A stretch of DNA of 11,214 bases from JBEVOS01 sp964564595 (GTDB lineage: Bacteria; Pseudomonadota; Alphaproteobacteria; Caulobacterales; Aquidulcibacteraceae), in the NCBI GenBank assembly GCA_964564595.1, contig CAZMCA010000113.1:1-11214 (forward strand). Direction: 5' to 3'. Positions 1 to 6,788 of this stretch are shown piece by piece. Both the position numbers and the translations under genes were made by a program. Below the pieces are notes generated by a model. That model worked only from the letters and a program-made list of their open reading frames with translations, was not told the DNA's origin and made no database searches. Every line of letters starts with the position of its first letter. Position 1 is the stretch's first letter.

Positions 1-855
1 GCCGGCGGCGTTGAGAGCATGACGCGCGCGCCGTTCGTGATGGGAAAAGCGGACAGCGCATTTTCGCGCAACACCGAGGTGTACGACACGACGATCGGCT
101 GGCGCTTCGTGAACGCGGCGATGAAAGCGAAATACGGCACGGATTCGATGCCCGAGACCGGTGAGAACGTCGCTGAAGCGCACCAGATCAACCGCGAAGA
201 TCAAGACGCGTTCGCGCTGCGGAGCCAAGCGCGCGCTGCGGCGTCGGCCGCATTCCGTGCGGCCGAGATCGCGCCCGTGACGATCAAGTCGCGCGCCGGC
301 GAAACCATTGTCGATAAGGACGAGCATCCGCGTGAGACGACGATGGATGCGCTCGCGAAGCTCAAGCCGATCGTGCGCACGCCGGGCACTGTCACCGCCG
401 GCAATGCGAGCGGCGTCAACGATGGCGCCGCCGCGCTGATCATCGCGACTGAAGCCGCCGCCAAGAAGCATGGCCTCACGCCGCGCGCCCGCGTGCTCGG
501 CATGGCGAGCGCGGGCGTTGCGCCGCGCGTGATGGGCGTCGGCCCTGTGCCGGCGACGGAAAAGCTGATGGCGCGTTTGGGCCTCAAGATCACGGATTTC
601 GACGCGATCGAGCTCAACGAGGCGTTCGCGAGCCAAGCGCTCGCGGTACTGCGGGGGCTTGGACTCGCGGACGATGCGCCGAACGTGAATCCGAACGGCG
701 GCGCCATCGCGCATGGCCATCCGCTGGGAATGAGCGGGGCGCGGCTGGCGCTCACCGCCACGCATCAGCTGGAAGCGACTGGCGGCAAGCGCGCGCTCTG
801 CACGCTGTGCGTGGGCGTGGGACAAGGCGTCGCGCTCGCCATCGAACGTGTTTGA
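1..855 (+). CDS. pcaF: 3-oxoadipyl-CoA thiolase (beta-ketoadipyl-CoA thiolase), 5'-truncated
   Basis: The frame is open from base 1, so the gene starts upstream of the window; 284 C-terminal residues of a protein of about 400 are present. The enzyme cleaves 3-oxoadipyl-CoA with CoA to succinyl-CoA and acetyl-CoA, the last step of the beta-ketoadipate and phenylacetate routes, in the cytoplasm. Visible thiolase signatures are the GGVESM block at the very start, the NEAF motif near residue 207, the GHPLGMSGAR block with catalytic His240 (partial numbering), and the C-terminal CVGVGQG with catalytic Cys270. The nucleophilic N-terminal Cys lies outside the window. The stretch containing TTIGWRFVN and DSMPETGENVAE matches what I remember of PcaF/PaaJ rather than general acetyl-CoA acetyltransferases. 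PcaF and PaaJ cannot be told apart here because the upstream neighbours are missing. A general acetyl-CoA acyltransferase is the alternative. Confidence 0.9.
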   Translation, partial: AGGVESMTRAPFVMGKADSAFSRNTEVYDTTIGWRFVNAAMKAKYGTDSMPETGENVAEAHQINREDQDAFALRSQARAAASAAFRAAEIAPVTIKSRAGETIVDKDEHPRETTMDALAKLKPIVRTPGTVTAGNASGVNDGAAALIIATEAAAKKHGLTPRARVLGMASAGVAPRVMGVGPVPATEKLMARLGLKITDFDAIELNEAFASQALAVLRGLGLADDAPNVNPNGGAIAHGHPLGMSGARLALTATHQLEATGGKRALCTLCVGVGQGVALAIERV

Positions 856-884
856 CGCGCCGCCCAATGTCGTAGGACACCTCA

Positions 885-899
885 GGCGCGAAGCGCGCC
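885..899 (+). terminator. GC-rich hairpin after pcaF, possible terminator
   Basis: A perfect 6-bp stem (GGCGCG / CGCGCC) with a 3-nt AAG loop begins 30 nt after the thiolase stop codon, in the gap before the lipoprotein gene. No T-tract follows, so this is not a canonical intrinsic terminator. In GC-rich alphaproteobacteria such hairpins can still mark transcript ends, but the role is inferred. Confidence 0.3.
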
Positions 900-929
900 G
901 CCCGAATGCGCCTGTCGGATAGAACACCA

Positions 930-1535
930 ATGAAAAGCCGGAACGGCGTCGGCCTCTTCGTGTCGCTCGTGCTCGCCACCGTGGTCGCGGCATGTGGACA
1001 AGCGCAGCAATCGGGGGAGAAGGCGACGCCGCGCCCTGCCGTTCACGCCGATGGGTTCGATCCCTCAGGTCTCGATGTGAACCGCCCGTGCACGCTGCTT
1101 TCGCGCGCCGACGCTGAGCGGATTTTCCCTGGCCAGCCGTTCTTCCGGACGATCGCCGCCGATCGGGTTGAAGAAGATCGCGTGCGCTGCGCGCATGGTG
1201 TGGGCGCGGGCGGCCTCCATGCGGTCATCGAGGCGACTTTCCTTTTGCCCGACGAGTCACGCTCGGCGGAGCTGACCTATGTGGGGCTGTGCCGCGCGGA
1301 AGAGATTCCGGGCCCGCAAGTCGAGGCCGCCGAGACCGCCAAGCTTCCGCCCACCGCCGATGGGCCCGCAGTGGCTGGGCGCTCGTGCCGGCTTTCAAAT
1401 GGCGGCTACGCGATCTTGATGGCCGATCGCGTGCTGCTGGCGATGGTTCGCGGCGGGGGCGGGGAGGTCAATCCAGCGGCCTCCCAGCGGCTCGCGGCGA
1501 TCCTCGCCCGCCGCGTCGCGGTTCCCGCGCGCTGA
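930..1535 (+). CDS. predicted lipoprotein of unknown function
   Basis: This protein of 201 residues begins with a short basic N-region, a hydrophobic stretch (about residues 7-19) and a lipobox VAAC with Cys22, so it should be lipidated and anchored in the envelope. I chose the ATG at 930 because it puts the signal peptide at the very N-terminus; an in-frame ATG at 906 would add eight residues (MRLSDRTP). The mature part has four further Cys (in PCTLL, RCAHG, GLCRA and SCRLS), which could form disulfides in the periplasm. The PCTLLSRADAERIFPG segment loosely recalls the 'C-LL-ADA---G' opening of DUF3558-like secreted lipoproteins, but I cannot assign a family with confidence. It lies 74 nt after pcaF with a hairpin between and about 97 nt before the regulator gene, so it is probably transcribed alone. 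Confidence 0.72.
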   Translation: MKSRNGVGLFVSLVLATVVAACGQAQQSGEKATPRPAVHADGFDPSGLDVNRPCTLLSRADAERIFPGQPFFRTIAADRVEEDRVRCAHGVGAGGLHAVIEATFLLPDESRSAELTYVGLCRAEEIPGPQVEAAETAKLPPTADGPAVAGRSCRLSNGGYAILMADRVLLAMVRGGGGEVNPAASQRLAAILARRVAVPAR

Positions 1536-1568
1536 GGCTCCAAGAGCGCCGTTGCGGAAATTGACGCC

Positions 1569-1584
1569 CCGTCATTTTTGACGG
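1569..1584. promoter_or_regulatory. 16-bp palindrome, candidate operator of the TetR regulator
   Basis: The sequence CCGTCA-TTTT-TGACGG is a perfect 6-bp inverted repeat with a 4-nt spacer. It is centred about 56 nt upstream of the chosen start of the TetR-family gene and contains a TTGACG that could double as a -35 element (1578-1583). I see no convincing -10 box at the expected spacing. TetR-family proteins commonly bind such palindromes over their own promoters, so autorepression is a reasonable inference. Confidence 0.4.
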
Positions 1585-1620
1585 ATGGTCGGCCTAACGA
1601 ACGAACCAATAAGTCAGTAC

Positions 1621-1628
1621 GGGGGAAA
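1621..1628 (+). promoter_or_regulatory. ribosome binding site of the TetR gene
   Basis: The purine run GGGGGAAA ends 4 nt before the ATG at 1633 and is the only good Shine-Dalgarno-like element nearby. It favours the start at 1633 over the in-frame ATG at 1585, which would lie directly against the palindrome. Confidence 0.5.
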
Positions 1629-1632
1629 TGCG

Positions 1633-2256
1633 ATGAGCGAGGCGGACGTCCTCACCGCAGATCAAAGCGGCAAACGCGAGCGTGCGAAGGCGGCCAACCG
1701 GCAAGCCATTCTCGATGCGGCGCGCCGCGTGTTCATGGAATTGGGCTACGAAACCGCAACCGTGCGCGACATCATCCGCGGCACCGATCTCGCGGCCGGC
1801 ACGTTCTACAATTACTTCAAGTCCAAGGAAGAAGTGTTCGAAGCGCTCGCCGACGATGGCGCGCGGCGCTTCAAGCCGATCCTGCGGCAAGTGCGCGAGA
1901 ACGCGACGAGCTTTGAGGATTATCTCTCCCGCGCGGTGCTCGAATATTTCCGCTTCCTCGTGGAAGAGCGCAAAAAGAGCGGGGCGCCCGGCGTCGATCG
2001 CGGGCCACACGTGCGCGCCGATACGCCCGAAACCATCGCCGTCTATGACGAAGTGCGCGCGGGCGTGCATGACGCGATCGCGCGGGGCCTCGCCCCGCCG
2101 GTGGACGATGCCTACCTCGCCAGCGCCTGCATCGGCATCGCGCAGGAGGTCGGGCATTCCATGATGATGCGCAATCCGCCCGACATCGAAGGCGCCGCGC
2201 GCTTTACGACAGGTCTCATTCTCGCTGGCCTTGCCGGCGCGTCGAAGAAAGGCTGA
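1633..2256 (+). CDS. TetR/AcrR-family transcriptional regulator
   Basis: A one-component repressor of 207 residues, normal for the family. Residues about 22-70 form the TetR N-terminal DNA-binding domain: an AILDAARRVFMELGY helix followed by the helix-turn-helix TVRDIIRGTDLAAGTFYNYFKSKEE, with the hallmark GTFYNYFKSK recognition-helix region. The rest is the helical, ligand-binding and dimerising domain, which is family-specific and gives no clue to the ligand. The start at 1633 is preferred for its purine-rich ribosome binding site; the longer reading from 1585 adds 16 residues without typical character. The stop lies 4 nt before the hydrolase gene, so the regulator is co-transcribed with the hydrolase and the oxidoreductase and probably controls them and itself. 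The upstream palindrome is the likely operator. Confidence 0.93.
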   Translation: MSEADVLTADQSGKRERAKAANRQAILDAARRVFMELGYETATVRDIIRGTDLAAGTFYNYFKSKEEVFEALADDGARRFKPILRQVRENATSFEDYLSRAVLEYFRFLVEERKKSGAPGVDRGPHVRADTPETIAVYDEVRAGVHDAIARGLAPPVDDAYLASACIGIAQEVGHSMMMRNPPDIEGAARFTTGLILAGLAGASKKG

Positions 2257-2260
2257 GGCG

Positions 2261-3307
2261 ATGACCGAGAACCCGATGCGCGCGATGATGCACGCCGCGC
2301 TCAATCGCCCCGATGCAGAATTGATCGCCGGCGCTGGCGGCGCGCCGCGCACCGCGGGCGGCCGCACGCTCGATCCGCGCTTTCAGTTTCTCGAAGCACA
2401 GTCGAAGGCCGCGGCGGCTGCCAACCCTCCGGCCGCGCCGACGCCCGAAGCGTCGCGCGCGCAAGCGGATGGCATTCCCGCGATGTTCGCTGGCGATCCC
2501 GAGCCGGGCGTGACGTGGGAAAATCTCACCATTCCGGCGGAAGGGCGCAGCATTCCGGCGCGCGCCTATCGCCCCGCCAAGCAAGATGCGGCGCAGCCGC
2601 TGATCGTGTTCTACCATTTCGGCGGCGGCGTGATCGGCTCGATCGAAACGTGCCACTGCTTCTGCACGATGCTGGCGAGCATCTGCGAAACGGCCGTGCT
2701 CTCGATCGAATATCGCCTCGCGCCCGAGCATCGCTTCCCGGCGGGACTCGATGATGCGATCGCAGGCTATGAGTGGGGCGTTGCGAACGCTGCGCGCTTT
2801 GGCGCGGCGGCGGGCAAAGCCGCGGTTGGCGGCGATAGCATGGGCGGAAATTTCTCCGCGATCGTCGCGCAGGAAATGAAGCGCAAGAACGGCCCGCAAC
2901 CGGTCGTGCAGCTGCTGATCTACCCGGCGCTCGATGTCGCCAGCAAATTCCCGTCGATGACGACGTATGGCGATGCGTTCCCGCTCTCGGCGCAGACCAT
3001 GGCGTGGTTCATGGTCAATTACATGAACGAGGGGGATGATCCGAAGAACCCGCGCCTCTCGCCGCTGCATGGTGATGTGAAGGGCCTTGCGCCCGCGCTG
3101 ATTTACACCGCCGGTTTCGATCCGCTGAACGATGAAGGCCCGGCTTACGCTGAAAAGCTCCGCGCCGCCGGCGTGCCGGTGACGTTCGAGTGCTTCGATC
3201 ACCTCGCGCACGCTTTCACGGCGTTCACCGGCGCGATCCCGGCGGCGGATGCTGCGTGCCGGAAGATCGCAACCGAAATGCGCGATGCGCTGAGGAAAGC
3301 CCGCTGA
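2261..3307 (+). CDS. alpha/beta-hydrolase, HSL-type esterase family
   Basis: A cytoplasmic hydrolase of 348 residues, in the usual range for hormone-sensitive-lipase-like bacterial esterases. The catalytic triad is readable: Ser193 in GGDSMGG, Asp287 in FDPLNDEG and His317 in the HAF of HLAHAF. The oxyanion-hole block at 119-123 reads HFGGG, where most family members have HGGG followed by an aromatic residue. EYRLAPEHRFPAGLDD, another family hallmark, follows at about residue 150. There is no signal peptide; the first 80 residues are Ala/Pro-rich and belong to the cap region. The ATG at 2261 is chosen because AAAGG lies 8 nt upstream; an in-frame ATG at 2231 would overlap the regulator gene. 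The gene sits 4 nt behind the TetR gene and overlaps the next start by one base. It probably hydrolyses a carboxylic ester or lactone; the substrate cannot be read from the sequence. Confidence 0.93.
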   Translation: MTENPMRAMMHAALNRPDAELIAGAGGAPRTAGGRTLDPRFQFLEAQSKAAAAANPPAAPTPEASRAQADGIPAMFAGDPEPGVTWENLTIPAEGRSIPARAYRPAKQDAAQPLIVFYHFGGGVIGSIETCHCFCTMLASICETAVLSIEYRLAPEHRFPAGLDDAIAGYEWGVANAARFGAAAGKAAVGGDSMGGNFSAIVAQEMKRKNGPQPVVQLLIYPALDVASKFPSMTTYGDAFPLSAQTMAWFMVNYMNEGDDPKNPRLSPLHGDVKGLAPALIYTAGFDPLNDEGPAYAEKLRAAGVPVTFECFDHLAHAFTAFTGAIPAADAACRKIATEMRDALRKAR

Positions 3308-4284
3308 TGAAGGCGTACGTTGTCTCCGAAATCACGGAGGATTTGTCGGGCGCGGCGGTGAAGGAAGTGCCGACGCCCACGCCGCGCCCGGGCGAAGTGC
3401 TTTTGAAGGTGCGCGCGTCCAGCGTGAACTTTCCAGACGTGCTGATGGGGCAGGGCAAGTATCAGCACAAACCGCCGCTGCCGTTCACGCCGGGCATGGA
3501 TCTTTCCGGTGAAGTCGTTGCGCTCGGCGAGGGCGTGACCAACTGGAAAATCGGCGACGAAGTCGTTGGCGGCTCGCGCACGGGCGGGTTCGCGGAATAT
3601 GCGGTCGCCAACGCGGCGGCGCTTTCGCCAAAGCCCGCGGCGCTCAGCTTTGCGCAAGCGGCGGCGTATCCAACGATCTACCTCACTGCTTATGTCGCGC
3701 TGGTGCGGCGCGCGCGCATCGAGCCGGGCGAAGCGCTGCTCGTGCATGGCGCGGCCGGCGGCACCGGCATCGCCGCGGTCGATCTTGGCAAGCAACTGGG
3801 CGCGACCGTGATCGCCACGGCTTCAAGCGAAGAAAAGCGCGCGTTCCTCAAAGGCTACGGCGCAGACCACGTTCTGCCATCCACGGGCTTTCGCGAGGCG
3901 GTGAAGGACATCACCGGCGGCAAGGGCGCGGACGTGATCTTCGATCCCGTCGGCGGCGATGTGTTCGATGAAAGCGTCCGGTGCATCGGGTTCGATGGGC
4001 GCTTGCTGATCATCGGCTTCACCAGCGGGCGCATCCCGTCCGTCTCGGTCAACATGCCGCTGATCAAGGGGTTCTCCGTTATGGGCGTGCGCGCGGGCGA
4101 ATACGGGCGCAAGTTTCCTGAGCGCGGGCGCGAGAACATGGCGGCCGTGCGCAAGCTTGCGGCGGAAGGCAAACTGCGCCCCCACGTCTGCGCGGAATTC
4201 CCGCTCGATCAAACGCGCGAAGCGCTGGCGATGCTCGAAACGCGCAAGGTCATCGGCAAAGTCGTGGTCGCGCCGCACGGCTAG
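3307..4284 (+). CDS. NADPH:quinone oxidoreductase family protein (zinc-free MDR)
   Basis: A 325-residue medium-chain dehydrogenase/reductase of the quinone-oxidoreductase branch. The N-terminal GroES-like domain carries VRASSVNFPDVLMGQG and TPGMDLSGEV (about 40-69); the Rossmann domain carries the nucleotide-binding HGAAGGTG at 147-154 and a second conserved patch, DVIFDPVGGDVFDES. The zinc-binding Cys/His pattern of alcohol dehydrogenases is absent, consistent with NADPH-dependent reduction of quinones or enones. The start overlaps the hydrolase stop as TGATG, with GAGGAAA 8 nt upstream, so the two genes should be translationally coupled. This suggests that hydrolysis and reduction act on the same pathway. 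Alternative subfamily readings are enoyl or crotonyl-type reductase activity. The family call is firm, the substrate unknown. Confidence 0.92.
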   Translation: MKAYVVSEITEDLSGAAVKEVPTPTPRPGEVLLKVRASSVNFPDVLMGQGKYQHKPPLPFTPGMDLSGEVVALGEGVTNWKIGDEVVGGSRTGGFAEYAVANAAALSPKPAALSFAQAAAYPTIYLTAYVALVRRARIEPGEALLVHGAAGGTGIAAVDLGKQLGATVIATASSEEKRAFLKGYGADHVLPSTGFREAVKDITGGKGADVIFDPVGGDVFDESVRCIGFDGRLLIIGFTSGRIPSVSVNMPLIKGFSVMGVRAGEYGRKFPERGRENMAAVRKLAAEGKLRPHVCAEFPLDQTREALAMLETRKVIGKVVVAPHG

Positions 4285-4285
4285 C

Positions 4286-4299
4286 GCGGCTTAAGCCGC
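4286..4299. terminator. 14-bp palindrome between convergent genes, possible bidirectional terminator
   Basis: The perfect palindrome GCGGCTTAAGCCGC fills the 6-nt gap between the convergent oxidoreductase and response-regulator genes and includes the latter's stop codon. It can form a 5-bp stem with a TTAA loop on either strand. There is no long T-run, so termination is a guess supported mainly by position. Confidence 0.35.
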
Positions 4300-5169
4300 C
4301 GCTTGCCGCAGTTTCTTGTCGACCATCTTCGTCAACGAGTGCGCCACGCGCATGCGCTCGGCCGCCATCGCGCCGGGGAGGTGCGCGAGTTGGTGGAGCG
4401 CGCTGATATGCGTGCGCATCGCTTCGAAATCGAGGCCAGACGCCGCGCCCAAAGTTTCGAGGTAGCGCACAAGCTCAGTCGCCGCGTGCGTCAGCGGCGC
4501 GTCTTCGATCTGCTCGGAGACTTCCTTGAGGTCGCGCGCGGCGGCGAACACGCGGCGCACCGAGTTCGCGTCGCCCGGCGCGAGCTTCATCGACATTGCT
4601 TCCAGGTGCGCGATCCGCGCCTTGGCGAGTTCGATACGCACGTCCTCGTCTTCGGAGACGACGGCTTCTTCGATCTTGTCGTTCAAGCGGCGCATCGGGC
4701 CCATGTAGAAGGGATCGCCTTTGCGCCGCCGGCACGGCCCGGTGTAAGTCGCCGTCATGATGAAAGGGGCGGGGTTCACCACGACCGCGCGCAGCCGCAC
4801 GTGCAGCGCCGTCACTGAGATCGGCTTGCGCAGGAATGCGTGCGCGCCGGCCAAGCGTGCGGCGTCGACCTCGGCGCGCGAGCCACGCGCCGTCAGCATG
4901 AAGATCGGCACGGCGCGGTTGGGTGCTTCATCGCTCTGCCGGATGCGGCGCGTCAGCTCCAGGCCGTCGAGCGGCTCGGTCAGGAAATCGGTAAAGATGC
5001 AGTCGGGGTTGCTGGTCTGGATAATGTCCCAGGCCTCGGCGCCGTTTCCGGCCTGGAAGACGCGCCCGACGCCGATGGCGCGCAGAATGTCGGCCGTGAT
5101 GGCGCGCTGATACAGGTTGTCGTCCACGACAAGCGTGTTCAGTGCGGCAGGATCGAACTCTGCAGACAT
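4291..5169 (-). CDS. response regulator, receiver domain plus uncharacterised helical C-terminus
   Basis: This protein of 292 residues begins with a CheY-like receiver (about 10-130): acidic pair Asp16/Asp17 in LVVDDN, phosphoacceptor Asp61 in FTDF, Thr93 in FMLTA and Lys115 in FLRKP, so phosphorylation chemistry is intact. The usual Met-Pro after the acceptor Asp is replaced by Thr-Glu, with Pro one place later. A linker with TYTGPCRRRKGDPF (141-154) resembles the Y-GPDRRR motif of many alphaproteobacterial signalling proteins, with Cys instead of Asp. The remaining 140 or so residues look helical and contain no recognisable HTH, GGDEF, EAL or kinase domain, so output is probably by protein contact. 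I chose ATG 5169, twelve residues before LVVDD; a GTG at 5196 would add nine. It is the last gene of the leftward cluster, 68 nt behind the channel gene. Confidence 0.9.
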   Translation of the reverse strand: MSAEFDPAALNTLVVDDNLYQRAITADILRAIGVGRVFQAGNGAEAWDIIQTSNPDCIFTDFLTEPLDGLELTRRIRQSDEAPNRAVPIFMLTARGSRAEVDAARLAGAHAFLRKPISVTALHVRLRAVVVNPAPFIMTATYTGPCRRRKGDPFYMGPMRRLNDKIEEAVVSEDEDVRIELAKARIAHLEAMSMKLAPGDANSVRRVFAAARDLKEVSEQIEDAPLTHAATELVRYLETLGAASGLDFEAMRTHISALHQLAHLPGAMAAERMRVAHSLTKMVDKKLRQAAA

Positions 5170-5202
5170 GCGGCGGACAGGCTCCCCATCCGCCACGGTA
5201 AG

Positions 5203-5250
5203 CGATAACGATTAGGAATCGCTGAAATCGCGCCGCCTTATTCGTTATCG
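5203..5250. repeat. 9-bp inverted repeat flanking the channel/response-regulator junction
   Basis: CGATAACGA at 5203-5211 is matched by its exact reverse complement TCGTTATCG at 5242-5250. The second arm covers the last codons of the channel gene and the first lies just upstream of the response-regulator start. A shorter arm pair, AGCGAT (5201-5206) and ATCGCT (5218-5223), shares the left arm, so two alternative hairpins are possible. Function unknown; it could be chance, an operator or an RNA processing or attenuation structure. Confidence 0.3.
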
Positions 5251-6068
5251 GGAGGTGAAGACGCGGGCCGTTCGGCAGCCTTCGGCTCGCGCATCGCCTT
5301 GTCGAGCGCGAGCTTGATCGCCTTAATCAGCGCGGCGCGCACGGCCACTTGCTCGCCCGCTTTCGCCCAGCCTTGCGCGGTGAGCGTGGTGCGGTCGAAC
5401 TCAATGGATTTGACCTGCACGGCTGGCGCGGGCGTTTCCTCAACGCGCTTTTCGCCCTTGAGCGCGGTTTCGGCGATCGCGATGGCGCGCTCGATCGGGA
5501 TCGCGTTCGGGACCGCGAAGTCGAGGTCGATCCGCCGGTTGGCGAAGGCCGTGAAGTTCGAGATCGGCGCGCCCCAGCATTGGCCGTTCGGCAGCGTGAT
5601 CTTGGCGTGATCGGGCGTAACGATTTCGGTGACGAAAAGATTGATGTCCGTCACCACGCCGCCGCGCCCGTTGAGCTCGACGGAATCGCCGAGGCGATAT
5701 GGGCGGAAGAGGATCAGCATCACGCCGGCGGCGACGTTGGAGAGCGTGCCCTGCAGCGCCAGGCCGATCGCCAGCGCCGTCGCGCCAAACAGCGCGACGA
5801 CGGAGGTCGTCTCTACGCCGAACCGGCGCAGCACGGCGATCAGCACAATCGCTGTCAGCGCGTAGCGCACCAGCCACGCAAAGAACGTCGCCAGCGTCTC
5901 GTCGATCCGGTGGCTGCGCTTGGAGAGGCGGCGCACGGCGCGCCCGGCCCATGCCGCGATCCAAAGGCCGATGATGAGGATCGCTGCTGCCGAGAGCACG
6001 TTGAGGCCGAGCGCGGCGAGCCGTTCGCTGTATTTGACCAGCAGGCCTTCGATTTGTTCGGGAGTCAT
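5238..6068 (-). CDS. MscS-family mechanosensitive ion channel
   Basis: A compact channel of 276 residues, close to the length of E. coli MscS and without the long extension of MscK-type members. Inner-membrane helices are visible at about 18-40 (TM1) and 62-81 (TM2), followed by the pore helix TM3 at about 88-121, with the small-residue pattern ALFGATALAIGLALQGTL and then SNVAAGVMLILFRPYRLGD, the strongest MscS signature. The beta-domain follows (VTDINLFVTEIVTPDHAKITLPNG, ISNFTAF), then the cytoplasmic cage and a charged C-terminal tail. The family opens on membrane tension and relieves hypo-osmotic shock. The ATG at 6068 lies 9 nt after the stop of the upstream membrane-protein gene, so the two are very probably co-transcribed. 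Confidence 0.95.
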   Translation of the reverse strand: MTPEQIEGLLVKYSERLAALGLNVLSAAAILIIGLWIAAWAGRAVRRLSKRSHRIDETLATFFAWLVRYALTAIVLIAVLRRFGVETTSVVALFGATALAIGLALQGTLSNVAAGVMLILFRPYRLGDSVELNGRGGVVTDINLFVTEIVTPDHAKITLPNGQCWGAPISNFTAFANRRIDLDFAVPNAIPIERAIAIAETALKGEKRVEETPAPAVQVKSIEFDRTTLTAQGWAKAGEQVAVRAALIKAIKLALDKAMREPKAAERPASSPPDNE

Positions 6069-6077
6069 CGGCTTCGC

Positions 6078-6788
6078 TTAGGCGCCCACGCGCCGCTCGT
6101 CCAGTTGGCTGATGATCATGATCTTCTGCCAGATCTTGCGGCCAAGATTTGCGGTCAAGTTTTCGAGATCGGTGACCGCTTCGATCACCACGGGATCGCG
6201 CAGGCGCTCGCCATAGAGCGCTGCGAGTTTCCCAAGCAGCGCGAGCATTTCGGCGCAATAGTCGAGATACCGCGCCAGTTCGAACTCGCTCATCGACCGC
6301 TCGGGTGAGGCGTGCGTGCGCCCTGCGCCGTTGAGCACGATGGTCGGATCTTTCGTCAGCTGGTGCATGTCGATGACGTGCGCGAGCGACCGCAATTCGT
6401 GAAGCGCGGCGAGAACGCGCTGGCGCTTGAGGCGTTCCTCCAGCGTCAGCAGGAACCACACGCCGCCGCCGAATAGAAGCAGCAGGTTCACGGCCGCTTC
6501 TAGCCCCGTGACGAGGCTAATCGCGTCGAGCTGCGTGCTCTGCACGTGCAGCAGGCGCGCGGCCAAAATCTGCGCGATCAGCCCCGCAACGATCAGCGCG
6601 CCGACTCCCGCGCGCAGCCACGGATTAGGGCGCTGGACTTCGGCGGCGCGCTGCGCAGTCGCCTCGCCAGCCGTAATCGCTTCGGCGCACACGCCAACCA
6701 GACTCGCGCTTGGGAAGCGCGCGGCGATGCGCGCCTCAAGCTTGCGCAGCGTGTCGATGATCCGGTCTGCGTCGAGCGTGCGGTACAT
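6078..6788 (-). CDS. two-helix integral membrane protein of unknown function
   Basis: A protein of 236 residues with a polar, helical N-terminus (MYRTLDADRIIDTLRKLEARI, a possible coiled coil), two hydrophobic segments at about 60-80 and 94-116, and a soluble helical C-terminal half with the striking segment LHELRSLAHVIDMHQLTKDP. There is no signal peptide and no catalytic motif I recognise. The composition suggests a conserved family, but I cannot name it. The predicted topology is a short hairpin in the inner membrane with both ends in the cytoplasm. Its start overlaps the stop of the upstream periplasmic-protein gene as TGATG, with no visible Shine-Dalgarno, which points to translational coupling. 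The channel gene follows 9 nt later. Co-transcription suggests a partner or regulator of the channel, which is inference. Confidence 0.75.
   Translation of the reverse strand: MYRTLDADRIIDTLRKLEARIAARFPSASLVGVCAEAITAGEATAQRAAEVQRPNPWLRAGVGALIVAGLIAQILAARLLHVQSTQLDAISLVTGLEAAVNLLLLFGGGVWFLLTLEERLKRQRVLAALHELRSLAHVIDMHQLTKDPTIVLNGAGRTHASPERSMSEFELARYLDYCAEMLALLGKLAALYGERLRDPVVIEAVTDLENLTANLGRKIWQKIMIISQLDERRVGA

Noticed and set aside
868..879. Short inverted repeat TGTC-GTAG-GACA between the thiolase and the lipoprotein
   Set aside because: Only 4-bp arms, no second copy at another promoter that I could find, and easily due to chance.
906..929. Earlier start for the lipoprotein gene
   Set aside because: It would push the signal peptide eight residues inward and has no better ribosome binding site than the ATG at 930.
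2216..3211. Open frame of 331 codons antisense to the hydrolase gene
   Set aside because: Same GC-driven effect; it overlaps a hydrolase with an intact catalytic triad and has an implausible Arg/His-rich composition and no good start context.
5216..5220. GANTC methylation site upstream of the response regulator as a sign of cell-cycle control
   Set aside because: The same pentamer occurs at several places inside genes in this window, so one intergenic copy is not informative.
5349..6308. Open frame of 319 codons antisense to the MscS gene and part of the membrane-protein gene
   Set aside because: It spans two genes on the other strand, one of them a clear MscS channel; its composition is charged and low-complexity with no motif.
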